Shown here: positions 57,174 through 64,000 of the stretch, piece by piece
How positions within the stretch are numbered: the stretch's first letter is position 1
Layout: each line of letters starts with the position of its first letter
NCBI GenBank assembly: GCA_902785065.1
Contig: CACZXH010000002.1
Coordinates: 124,001-188,000 of the forward strand
DNA length: 64,000 nt
Origin: an uncultured Bacteroidia bacterium
GTDB taxonomy: Bacteria; Bacteroidota; Bacteroidia; Bacteroidales; UBA932
Reading direction: 5' to 3'
Program-made: the position numbers and the translations under genes
Notes under the pieces: generated by a model
Told to the model about the DNA's origin: nothing
Seen by the model: the letters and a program-made list of their open reading frames with translations, nothing else
Databases searched by the model: none

Positions 57174-58898
57174 ATGGCCAAAAGAATCAAGAGTCCCTAC
57201 AAAGCCTGGCGGCGGTACAGAAACCGCGAGAACACCTGTACGACCCTGCACAAGGTCTTTGATTACGCCACCACCAACTATGCGAAACGGATTGCCTTCC
57301 AGTATGTGGACGGCGGCCAGCAATATACGTATGCGGAATTCCGCACCAAGACGGAACGCCTGTCCCAGCGGATGTCCCGCTTCGGGATCAAGCACGGCGA
57401 CCGCGTGGCCATCTTCTCGCAGAACATGCCCAACTGGGTGGTCGCGTTCTTCGCCGCCACGGCCTTCGGCCGCGTGGCGGTCCCCATCCTCCCCGACAGC
57501 TCGGAACACGAACTCACCAATATCCTCACCCACTCGGAATCCAAAGCCATCTTCATTTCCAAGCGGATGCTTCCGAAGCTGAGCGAGGAATGCAAGGAAA
57601 AGCTGACCCTCATCATCGACATCGAGACTTTCGAGTTCCTGAAGAAGAACAAGGAAGACTTCAAGTGCAACGGCTGGGTGAAAGACCCGCAGCCGGACGA
57701 CCTGGCCTGTATTATCTATACCTCCGGGACGACCGGCAAGGCCAAGGGAGTGATGCTCAGCCACCGCAACCTGACGAGCAACCTGGCGGCGGCCTTCAAG
57801 GCCAAGCCCGCCTTCAAGAAAGACCGATTCCTGAGTATCCTGCCGGCTGCCCATGCCTATGAGATGAGCGTTTCCACGCTGTACTCCTTCTATGTGGGTG
57901 CCACCTGCTACACACTGCAGAAACCGCCGACCCCCACCATCCTGCTCGCCGCCATGAAGAAGGTCCGGCCCACCATCGTGTGCTCCGTACCGCTCATTAT
58001 CGAGAAGGTCGTGAAAAACAGCGTCCTTCCCACCATTCAGAAGAGCCGCGTCCTCTCCTGGGCCGACCAGCACATTCCCCGCGTCCTGCGCTGGTTCATT
58101 GGCCGGCGGATGGTGCGTACCTTCGGCGGCAAGCTGGCGTTCTTCGGCATCGGCGGCGCCAAGCTCGATCCCGCGGTGGAGCAATTCCTCATCGAGTGCA
58201 AGTTCCCGTACGCCATCGGTTACGGCCTTACGGAGACAGCCCCCCTCGTGTGCAACGTGATGGTGGACAAGAAAAAACATCTCGGATCCATCGGCGTAGC
58301 CACTTACAAGGTCGACATCCGGCTGGACAACGTCAATCCCGCGAACGGGGAAGGCGAAATCGTCGTCCGCGGCGACAACGTGATGCTGGGCTATTACAAG
58401 GATCCCGAGCGCACCCTGCAGGTCCTGGACGACGAAGGGTGGTTCCATACCAACGACATCGCCACCGTGGACGAAACGGGCCACTATTATATCAAGGGCC
58501 GCCTGAACAACACCATCCTGGGGCCTTCCGGAGAGAATATTTACCCGGAGGAGATCGAGCAGGTGATCAACAACATCGAAGGTGTGGAAGAATCCCTCGT
58601 GATGGAACGCGACGGCAAGCTCGTCGCCCTCGTGAAGTTCAACGACAACGCCATCGACTGGGACCAGGCCACCGAGGACAAGTGGTTCGAAGAACTGGAA
58701 GCCCGCAAGAAGGCCGTCCTGGACTGGGTGAACAAGAAGGTCGGGAAAAACTCCAAGATCGGCGAGGTGGACGCGATGAAGGAACCCTTCGAAAAGACCG
58801 CCACACAGAAAATCCGCCGCTTCAAGTACAAGGACTCCCACGGCGACGAACCCGGAAAACCGGAGAATCCTTCCACCGGCAAGCCGGAAGAAAAATGA
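57174..58898 (+). CDS. AMP-forming long-chain acyl-CoA synthetase
   Basis: 574 aa, ANL superfamily. Activates fatty acids with ATP and CoA. P-loop-like IIYTSGTTGKAKGV near 180, AYEMS, GYGLTETAPLVCN near 345 (A5), the YYIKGRLNNTI block (A7/A8 with Asp/Arg-type hinge) and a basic C-terminus ATQKIRRFKYK containing the catalytic Lys candidate. The last 20 residues are hydrophilic and low in complexity (EPGKPENPSTGKPEEK). Cytosolic or peripheral membrane. Followed by a terminator. Confidence 0.92.
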   Translation: MAKRIKSPYKAWRRYRNRENTCTTLHKVFDYATTNYAKRIAFQYVDGGQQYTYAEFRTKTERLSQRMSRFGIKHGDRVAIFSQNMPNWVVAFFAATAFGRVAVPILPDSSEHELTNILTHSESKAIFISKRMLPKLSEECKEKLTLIIDIETFEFLKKNKEDFKCNGWVKDPQPDDLACIIYTSGTTGKAKGVMLSHRNLTSNLAAAFKAKPAFKKDRFLSILPAAHAYEMSVSTLYSFYVGATCYTLQKPPTPTILLAAMKKVRPTIVCSVPLIIEKVVKNSVLPTIQKSRVLSWADQHIPRVLRWFIGRRMVRTFGGKLAFFGIGGAKLDPAVEQFLIECKFPYAIGYGLTETAPLVCNVMVDKKKHLGSIGVATYKVDIRLDNVNPANGEGEIVVRGDNVMLGYYKDPERTLQVLDDEGWFHTNDIATVDETGHYYIKGRLNNTILGPSGENIYPEEIEQVINNIEGVEESLVMERDGKLVALVKFNDNAIDWDQATEDKWFEELEARKKAVLDWVNKKVGKNSKIGEVDAMKEPFEKTATQKIRRFKYKDSHGDEPGKPENPSTGKPEEK

Positions 58899-58899
58899 T

Positions 58900-58932
58900 A
58901 AAAAGGGACTGACCGCAAGTCAGTCCCTTTTT
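58900..58932 (+). terminator. Terminator after the acyl-CoA synthetase gene
   Basis: AAAAAGGGACTGAC / GTCAGTCCCTTTTT, 14 perfect pairs, loop CGCAA. Confidence 0.92.
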
Positions 58933-59080
58933 CAATACCCCATAGGCAGACGGGCCCGAGTGATCGACCGGAAACGGACGGCAGGTATCTGTCGCAAAGA
59001 TACGTGGACGCCGCTGTTTGACCAAATAATCAGCCCTTTGAATTCTTGCACCATAATTATCTGATTAACAGGCAGATACG

Positions 59081-59110
59081 AAAAATCCCGGCCTTTTGGA
59101 AGGTCGGGAT
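59081..59110 (-). terminator. Terminator of the rpsF-rpsR-rplI operon
   Basis: On the minus strand ATCCCGACCTT / AAGGCCGGGAT (one mismatch) with loop CCAA, ending ATTTTTC. 22 bases after the rplI stop. The stretch 58933-59080 between the two terminators holds nothing that I can support. Confidence 0.82.
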
Positions 59111-59131
59111 CCATCGTCTGTGGGTGCCGGA

Positions 59132-59578
59132 TTACTCGGCGACCACGTTGAACTTGAAGGTGCCCTTGATGCCCTTGTAGAGCTTCACGGCGGCTTCGTA
59201 CTCACCCAGCTCCTTCACCTCATCGGCCAGGATGGTGATGTCCTTCTTCTCGATGTTCAGGCCCTTGGCGGCGAGGGCTTCGGCGAGCTGCTCGGTGGTC
59301 ACGGAACCATAGAGCTTGCCGGTCTCACCGACCTTCGCGGCGACCTCGAGAACCTGCGCATTGATGGTGGCGGCGAGGGCCTCGGCGTCGGCGACGAGCT
59401 TGGCCTCCTTGTGCGCGCGCTGACGGAGGGTCTCCGCGTGCTGCTTCTTGACGGACTCGGTAGCCACGGTGGCGAAGCCCTGCGGCACGAGATAATTCAT
59501 CGCATAACCGGCCTTGACCTTGACGATCTCACCAGCGTAGCCGAGATTGGCCACATCTTTCTTGAGCAAAATTTCCAT
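59132..59578 (-). CDS. rplI: 50S ribosomal protein L9
   Basis: 148 aa, normal length. Starts MEILLKKDVANLGYAGEIVKVK with the L9 N-terminal RNA-binding domain (GYAMNYLVPQGFA), then the long linker helix and C-terminal domain (KLYGSVTTEQLAEAL). Third gene of the S6-S18-L9 operon, a conserved order; 8 bases after rpsR. Confidence 0.98.
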   Translation of the reverse strand: MEILLKKDVANLGYAGEIVKVKAGYAMNYLVPQGFATVATESVKKQHAETLRQRAHKEAKLVADAEALAATINAQVLEVAAKVGETGKLYGSVTTEQLAEALAAKGLNIEKKDITILADEVKELGEYEAAVKLYKGIKGTFKFNVVAE

Positions 59579-59586
59579 AAGGCAGA

Positions 59587-59856
59587 TTATTTAAGGAGGT
59601 CAGTGACATACGGAAGGAGAGCAAGGGAACGGGCCCGCTTGATAGCCTGGGCGACCTTGCGCTGGAACTTCAGGGAAGTACCGGTGATCCGGCGGGGAAG
59701 GATCTTGCCCTGCTCGTTGAGGAACTTCTTGAGGAACTCAGGGTCCTTGTAATCGACATACTTGATACCGGCCTTCTTGAAGCGGCAGTATTTCTTCTTG
59801 CGAACCTCCACGGTCGGGGGGTTGAGATAACGGATTTCGCTATTTTCGTTTGCCAT
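59587..59856 (-). CDS. rpsR: 30S ribosomal protein S18
   Basis: 89 aa. Characteristic [19 protein letters not shown], then [39 protein letters not shown] strong Shine-Dalgarno AAGGAGG (minus strand, 59871-59865) lies 8 bases before the ATG, rare in this phylum, where S18 with S21 and S6 is known to shield the 16S rRNA 3' end. The reverse-complementary CCTCCTT occurs at its own stop (59599-59593). See the finding on possible autoregulation. Confidence 0.98.
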   Translation of the reverse strand: MANENSEIRYLNPPTVEVRKKKYCRFKKAGIKYVDYKDPEFLKKFLNEQGKILPRRITGTSLKFQRKVAQAIKRARSLALLPYVTDLLK

Positions 59857-59864
59857 GATAATTT

Positions 59865-59871
59865 CCTCCTT
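59865..59871 (-). promoter_or_regulatory. Strong Shine-Dalgarno site of rpsR
   Basis: AAGGAGG read on the minus strand, ideal spacing to the S18 ATG. Most genes in the window have none. Confidence 0.8.
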
Positions 59872-59874
59872 TGA

Positions 59875-60246
59875 TTACTCTTCAGTCTTGGGAGCCTCGG
59901 CGGCAGCGGCCTTGGCAGCCTTGTTGGCGCGACGCTTCTCGGCGTAGGCGACGGCGTCCTTGTCCAGGGCGACGGTCAGGAAGCGGATGATGCGCTCGTC
60001 ACGGTGATACTGGGTTTCGAGGGTGGCAACGAACTGGGAGTCGGCCTTGAACTCGATCAGGTAATAGAAACCTGTGGTCTTGTGCTGGATCGGATAAGCG
60101 AGCTGGCGCAGGCCCCAATCCTCTTCGTACACAACCTCACCGCCATTGTCGCGGATGAGCTGGGTGTACTTGGCAACCGCATCCTTCATCTGGGACTCAG
60201 ACAAAACGGGAGTTGCAATGAATACGGTCTCGTACTGGTTAACCAT
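59875..60246 (-). CDS. rpsF: 30S ribosomal protein S6
   Basis: 123 aa. [24 protein letters not shown] is the S6 N-terminus; [32 protein letters not shown] and [18 protein letters not shown] follow. The C-terminal tail is Ala/Glu/Lys-rich ([12 protein letters not shown]). First gene of the operon, 18 bases before rpsR. The 69-base gap to hrpB is AT-rich; a clear -7 element was not found. Confidence 0.98.
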   Translation of the reverse strand: MVNQYETVFIATPVLSESQMKDAVAKYTQLIRDNGGEVVYEEDWGLRQLAYPIQHKTTGFYYLIEFKADSQFVATLETQYHRDERIIRFLTVALDKDAVAYAEKRRANKAAKAAAAEAPKTEE

Positions 60247-60315
60247 TGTTTGTTAATTAATTGTTTATTAAATACTTAAGTCCTTATAGAAAGAATTATC
60301 CAGAAAAACAAGCAC

Positions 60316-62742
60316 TTACGACTTCTTCTTGGCCCCTCGGACGGGATCCGCGGCCAGCGGATCGTCGGGCCACGCATGCTTGGGATACCGACGCTTGAGT
60401 TCCTTGCGCACTTCGAAGTAGGTTCCTTCCCAGAAACTGCGGAGGTCCGCCGTCAGTTGGACCGGCTTGAATCCCGGGGACAGCAGTTCCATCAGGACAG
60501 GACGGCGCCCGTCGTCCACACGAGGGGTGTCCGTGAGGCCGAAGCACTCCTGCAGACGCACGCGGACGACGGGCGCGTCAGCCCCCTGCCGATATTCCAC
60601 GCGGATGCGGCTGCCGGTGGGGACGGTGATATGGGACGGCGCCAGCCTTTCCACCGCCTGCCGTTGCGGCCAGTCCAGGAGCGACCAGAGGGCCTCGCAA
60701 AGGTCGATCCGTTTCAATTCCGACGTGGTCGATGTTTTCCCAAGGAAGGCCGGAAGCCACTCCGGAGCCCGTTCCAGGACGGCTTCCGTCGACAGATCCG
60801 GCAGTTCCAGTTCCGGATGCCAGGCCGCGACGGCGGCGACGCGCCGCTGCAGATTCTGGACCTCGTCGGAGAAATCCAGCATTGAGGTTCCCTCTTTCCT
60901 GGCCGCTTCGCAGATAACACGGACGATTTCTTCCCGGGGGACGTCCGAAAGGGGTTGCGTCGACACGGTAAGCTGCCCCACCCGGGATTCTCTTCGGGCA
61001 AGGACACTCCCCTGCCGGCTGTCCCAGGCGACGACATCCCGCCGGCGGATATACGGCTTCAGGTCCGATGCGCCCAGTGGAGCGGCCAGGAAAATGCGTC
61101 CGACACCGCCTGGGGCTGCGTGCAGGCTGCCTATGGCCAGCCACTCGCTGGCCGCCAGCGGGTCAGCCGGGTCCACGGCGGCCAGGTCGCCCCCGGAGAG
61201 ACGGAAACGCCCCACACCTTCCTTCCAGGCTTTGGCAATCCACCCCGGGTAGGCGGCTGCAAGCAGGGCGCCGGCCTCGAAGGGGTCCGGATCTTCGTTG
61301 TCCTCCCGGACATGCACCATCTTTCTGTACTGTTCCGCGATACGGACAATCCGGTTCCATCGGCCTTCCCGATGGGAGGCCCGGGCATCGCGGAGCGCCT
61401 TGAGCCGGATGTAAACGCCCGCCTCCGTCGTGTCCAAAGGGTCTTTTTCTTCCACCAAGGCCGCCAGGTCGGCGGCCAGGGCCTTCCGCTCCGGCGAATC
61501 CGCCTTCAAGAGCATCTGCGCCACGCGAGGATGACACGGCAAGGACGCGAGAGCACGCCCATGCGGCGTGATATGCCCCGTATCATCCACGGAGTCCAAC
61601 TCCCGCAAAAGCTCCCGCGCGTGCAATAGGGACAGGACCGGCGGCGGAGAAAGCCAGGGAAGCCGCTCAGGGCGGGATTCGCCCCAGGCGGCAATGGCCA
61701 GGACCGTGGGGGCGAGGTCGGCTTTCAGGATTTCAGGGACGCGGATCGGCAGCATCCGCTGCTCGGTAGCCGCGCTCCAGAGCCGGTAGCACACGCCGGG
61801 GGCGACGCGTCCGGCCCGGCCGGCCCGCTGGTCGGCCATGTCGCGGCTGATCCGGACCGTCTCCAGCCGGCTCAGCCCGCGCTGCGGGTCGAAGACCGGC
61901 TTGCGGCACAAGCCGCTGTCCACGACCACCCGGACGCCTTCGATCGTCAGGGACGTCTCGGCAATGGGCGTCGCCAGGACCACTTTCCGCTCCCCCGGCG
62001 CACTGGGCGCGATGGCCCGGCGCTGGTCCGTGCCGGAAAGCATTCCGTACAAGGGAAAGACCTGCGTCGCCCCGAGCGAAGATCCCAGATGCTCCGCGCA
62101 GCGCCGGATATCGGCCTCGCCGGGCAGGAATGCGAGGATGTCCCCTTCGTGTTCCCGATGGGCGATCCGAACCGTCTGCGCGACGAGTTCCGCCGCATTC
62201 TCCGGCTTCGCTTCTTCCTTGCCGCGGACGATTTCCACCGGGAACATCTTCCCACGACTTTCCACCAGCGGGAGATCCAGCGTGGTGCAAAGGCCGGTCG
62301 CGTCGATGGTGGCCGACATCAGCACCAGCTTCAAGTCCGGCCGCAGGACCGACCGCGCCTCGCGCGTGAGCGCAAGCGCCACGTCGTTCGTCAGGCTCCG
62401 CTCGTGGAATTCGTCGAAAATCACCACCGCAACACCATCGAGGCCGGGATCGTCCACGAGCCGGCGGACCAGTACGCCTTCTGTGACGACCTCCACCCGC
62501 GTTCCCGCAGACACGCACTGCTCAAACCGCATCCGGTAGCCGACCGTCTTTCCGACGGGTTCTCCCAGCATCCAGGCCATCCGCTCGGCAATCTGCCGCG
62601 CAGCGACCCGCCGCGGCTCCAGCATCACGACCTTCCCTTCCGGCAGGGAGTCCAGGATGGTCAGGGGCAATAACGTGGACTTGCCGGCGCCGGGAGGAGC
62701 GGTCACCACCGCTCCGCCCCGCTCCGACAAGGCACGGTTCAC
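60316..62742 (-). CDS. hrpB: ATP-dependent RNA helicase HrpB
   Basis: DEAH-box helicase, 808 aa from the GTG at 62742. Walker A PPGAGKST near 16-23, DEFHER (DEAH box variant) near 110, SATI, the helicase C domain with QRAGRAGRV near 300, and a C-terminal HrpB-specific region ending GAKKKS. The start is uncertain: codons upstream of the GTG (ALPVAEVAGEV) match the usual HrpB N-terminus LPVxxVLPEL, so translation probably begins at a rare start codon near 62773-62787, overlapping the pepD stop at 62777. Function in RNA metabolism is not well defined in this phylum. Confidence 0.93.
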   Translation of the reverse strand: MNRALSERGGAVVTAPPGAGKSTLLPLTILDSLPEGKVVMLEPRRVAARQIAERMAWMLGEPVGKTVGYRMRFEQCVSAGTRVEVVTEGVLVRRLVDDPGLDGVAVVIFDEFHERSLTNDVALALTREARSVLRPDLKLVLMSATIDATGLCTTLDLPLVESRGKMFPVEIVRGKEEAKPENAAELVAQTVRIAHREHEGDILAFLPGEADIRRCAEHLGSSLGATQVFPLYGMLSGTDQRRAIAPSAPGERKVVLATPIAETSLTIEGVRVVVDSGLCRKPVFDPQRGLSRLETVRISRDMADQRAGRAGRVAPGVCYRLWSAATEQRMLPIRVPEILKADLAPTVLAIAAWGESRPERLPWLSPPPVLSLLHARELLRELDSVDDTGHITPHGRALASLPCHPRVAQMLLKADSPERKALAADLAALVEEKDPLDTTEAGVYIRLKALRDARASHREGRWNRIVRIAEQYRKMVHVREDNEDPDPFEAGALLAAAYPGWIAKAWKEGVGRFRLSGGDLAAVDPADPLAASEWLAIGSLHAAPGGVGRIFLAAPLGASDLKPYIRRRDVVAWDSRQGSVLARRESRVGQLTVSTQPLSDVPREEIVRVICEAARKEGTSMLDFSDEVQNLQRRVAAVAAWHPELELPDLSTEAVLERAPEWLPAFLGKTSTTSELKRIDLCEALWSLLDWPQRQAVERLAPSHITVPTGSRIRVEYRQGADAPVVRVRLQECFGLTDTPRVDDGRRPVLMELLSPGFKPVQLTADLRSFWEGTYFEVRKELKRRYPKHAWPDDPLAADPVRGAKKKS

Positions 62743-62776
62743 TTCCCCGGCGACTTCCGCGACGGGGAGGGCTATG

Positions 62777-64000
62777 TTACTTTTCAGGTACGTTCTTGAG
62801 GACCTCCTTGAGATACTCCCAGGTACGGCCGACGGAAGCGATGTTCACACGCTCGTCCGGGGAATGCGGATACTTGACGGTGGGTCCGATCGAAACCATC
62901 TCCCAGTTCGGGTACTTCGCGCCGAGGAGGGCGCATTCGAGTCCGCCGTGGGTGGCCATGATCTTCATCGGGCGGCCGTATACCTTCTGGAACTGCTCCA
63001 TCATCACCTTGTTCATCGGGGTGTCCAGTTTCGGCGTCCAGCCACTGTAACCGCCCTTGAATTCAATCTCGTCGGCGCCGGCGAGTTCGAAGATGCAGCG
63101 GATGCGCTGGGCCAGGGCAGCCTTCGCAGTATCCACCGCACTGCGCATCAGGGAGTGGACGGTGATCCGGCCCTTCTCGGTGCGGACGATGGCCAGGTTG
63201 ACGGAGGTCTCGGTGAGGCCTTCCATCGTCTGGCTCATGCGGGTGACGCTGGACGGGCAGGCCAGGATGGCCTTCACCGCGTTCAGCATCACGCGGCCCT
63301 GGATGAACTTCGGGGCGGCGGGCACATCGTCCACATAGAGCACAGCACCCGGATCGCTGTCCTTGAATTCAGCCTGGATCTCGTCGAAGATGTTGCCGAT
63401 GAGCTTCTTCACGGACTCCAGGTTTTCGGCGGGAACGACAGTCTCGACCGTAGCCTCGAACGGGATCGCGTTGCGGAGGGAACCGCCGGTGAAACTCACA
63501 ACCTGCACACCGAACACCTCCATCAACGGAAGGAGGATGCGGGCCATCACCTTGTTCGCGTTGGCGCGGTACAGGGAGATGTCCATGCCGGAGTGACCGC
63601 CCTTCAGGCCCTTGACCGTAAGTTTCAGGCCCTTCCAACCGGGTTTCACCGGATACTTGCGATACTTGAACTCGGCGGAGACATCCAGGCCGCCGGCGCA
63701 GCCGACGCACAGTTCGCCTTCGTCCTCGGAATCCAGGTTGATGAGGATGTCGCCCTTCAGGACGCCCGGCTTGAGGGCCGTGGCGCCGGTCATGCCGGTT
63801 TCCTCGTCATAGGTCACGAGGACCTCGATGGGGCCGTGCTCGACGGACTTGTCCTCGCAGACGGCGAGGCCCATCGCCACGCCCATGCCGTTGTCGGCGC
63901 CGAGGGTGGTACGGTCGGCGGTGACCCAGTCGCCATCGACATAGGCCTGGATCGGGTCGGTCAGGAAGTTGTGGCCGGAATCGGATGTCTTCTGCGGGAC
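62777..64000 (-). CDS. pepD: Aminoacyl-histidine dipeptidase (PepD, M20/M28-type; 5' end outside window)
   Basis: 408 residues visible, open to the right edge; the start lies outside the window. Zinc peptidase features: TTLGADNGMGVAMGLA (bridging Asp), YDEETGMTGA (catalytic and metal Glu), INLDSEDEGELCVGCAGG (metal Asp) and GLKGGHSGMDI, followed by the C-terminal PYSPDERVNI-like HSPDERVNIASV with the last metal His. This pattern is that of PepD/beta-Ala-His dipeptidase. It hydrolyses Xaa-His dipeptides in the cytosol. The stop overlaps the probable hrpB start. Confidence 0.95.
   Translation of the reverse strand, partial: VPQKTSDSGHNFLTDPIQAYVDGDWVTADRTTLGADNGMGVAMGLAVCEDKSVEHGPIEVLVTYDEETGMTGATALKPGVLKGDILINLDSEDEGELCVGCAGGLDVSAEFKYRKYPVKPGWKGLKLTVKGLKGGHSGMDISLYRANANKVMARILLPLMEVFGVQVVSFTGGSLRNAIPFEATVETVVPAENLESVKKLIGNIFDEIQAEFKDSDPGAVLYVDDVPAAPKFIQGRVMLNAVKAILACPSSVTRMSQTMEGLTETSVNLAIVRTEKGRITVHSLMRSAVDTAKAALAQRIRCIFELAGADEIEFKGGYSGWTPKLDTPMNKVMMEQFQKVYGRPMKIMATHGGLECALLGAKYPNWEMVSIGPTVKYPHSPDERVNIASVGRTWEYLKEVLKNVPEK

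Noticed and set aside
1-64000. CRISPR array or cas genes
   Set aside because: No regularly spaced direct repeats and no Cas-like protein.

Overview
The window looks like a chromosomal segment of a GC-rich gut- or rumen-type Bacteroidales bacterium (phylum Bacteroidota). The evidence is the promoter type (a -7 TAnnTTTG element, often with TTG or TTTG 19-20 bases upstream, before most transcription units), near absence of Shine-Dalgarno sites, many lipoprotein signal peptides, typical Bacteroidales families (GH97, GH43, DUF4230, DUF4861, TlpA/DUF4369, fimbrillin-like, PCMD-like), and C-ending tRNA anticodons (CCG, CAC) that suit high GC. I cannot name the genus from this sequence alone. No transposase, integrase, phage module or CRISPR array was seen.

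Positions 1-15000 form a pectin/oligogalacturonide locus. A GDSL acetylesterase-pectin methylesterase fusion (cut by the left edge) and a GH28 polygalacturonase lie divergent from a LacI-type regulator. An operon follows with a second LacI-type regulator, KDG kinase, KDPG aldolase and a GH43-CE15 fusion. After a TlpA-like thioredoxin and a GH97 come kduD, kduI and a DUF4861 lipoprotein. KduI, KduD, KdgK and Eda together form the route from unsaturated uronate to pyruvate and glyceraldehyde 3-phosphate. The two operons carrying these enzymes share an almost identical promoter-operator of about 42 bp with a CAAACGTTTG palindrome, which points to one LacI-type regulator controlling the pathway. 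No SusC/SusD pair lies inside the window.

Positions 15000-29700 hold four tandem DUF4230 genes in an A-B-A-B arrangement, a large receiver/PEP-pyruvate-binding protein, a broken carboxylesterase, a small secreted protein, and an operon with a GH2 enzyme, two metallophosphoesterases, a flavodoxin-like lipoprotein and small lipoproteins, closed by a bidirectional terminator and tRNA-Arg(CCG). Positions 29850-38900 hold a DUF3089-GH43 fusion with a second GH2, a membrane protein, a 760-bp gene-free stretch with large hairpins, a phosphodiester glycosidase, and an operon of a 44-residue peptide, a fimbrillin-like lipoprotein and a PCMD-like protein.

Positions 38960-47940 are mostly housekeeping: tRNA-Val(CAC), fabD, pyruvate:ferredoxin oxidoreductase, a LysR regulator, an M16 peptidase and a 2[4Fe-4S] ferredoxin. 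Positions 48000-53400 carry a six-gene operon in which every product appears exported and one is a caspase-fold protease. It is the best candidate here for an undescribed system. Positions 53450-64000 return to housekeeping: a DUF1573 protein, topoisomerase IV subunit B with two internal deletions, an acyltransferase, an acyl-CoA synthetase, ribosomal proteins L9/S18/S6, HrpB helicase and PepD (cut by the right edge).
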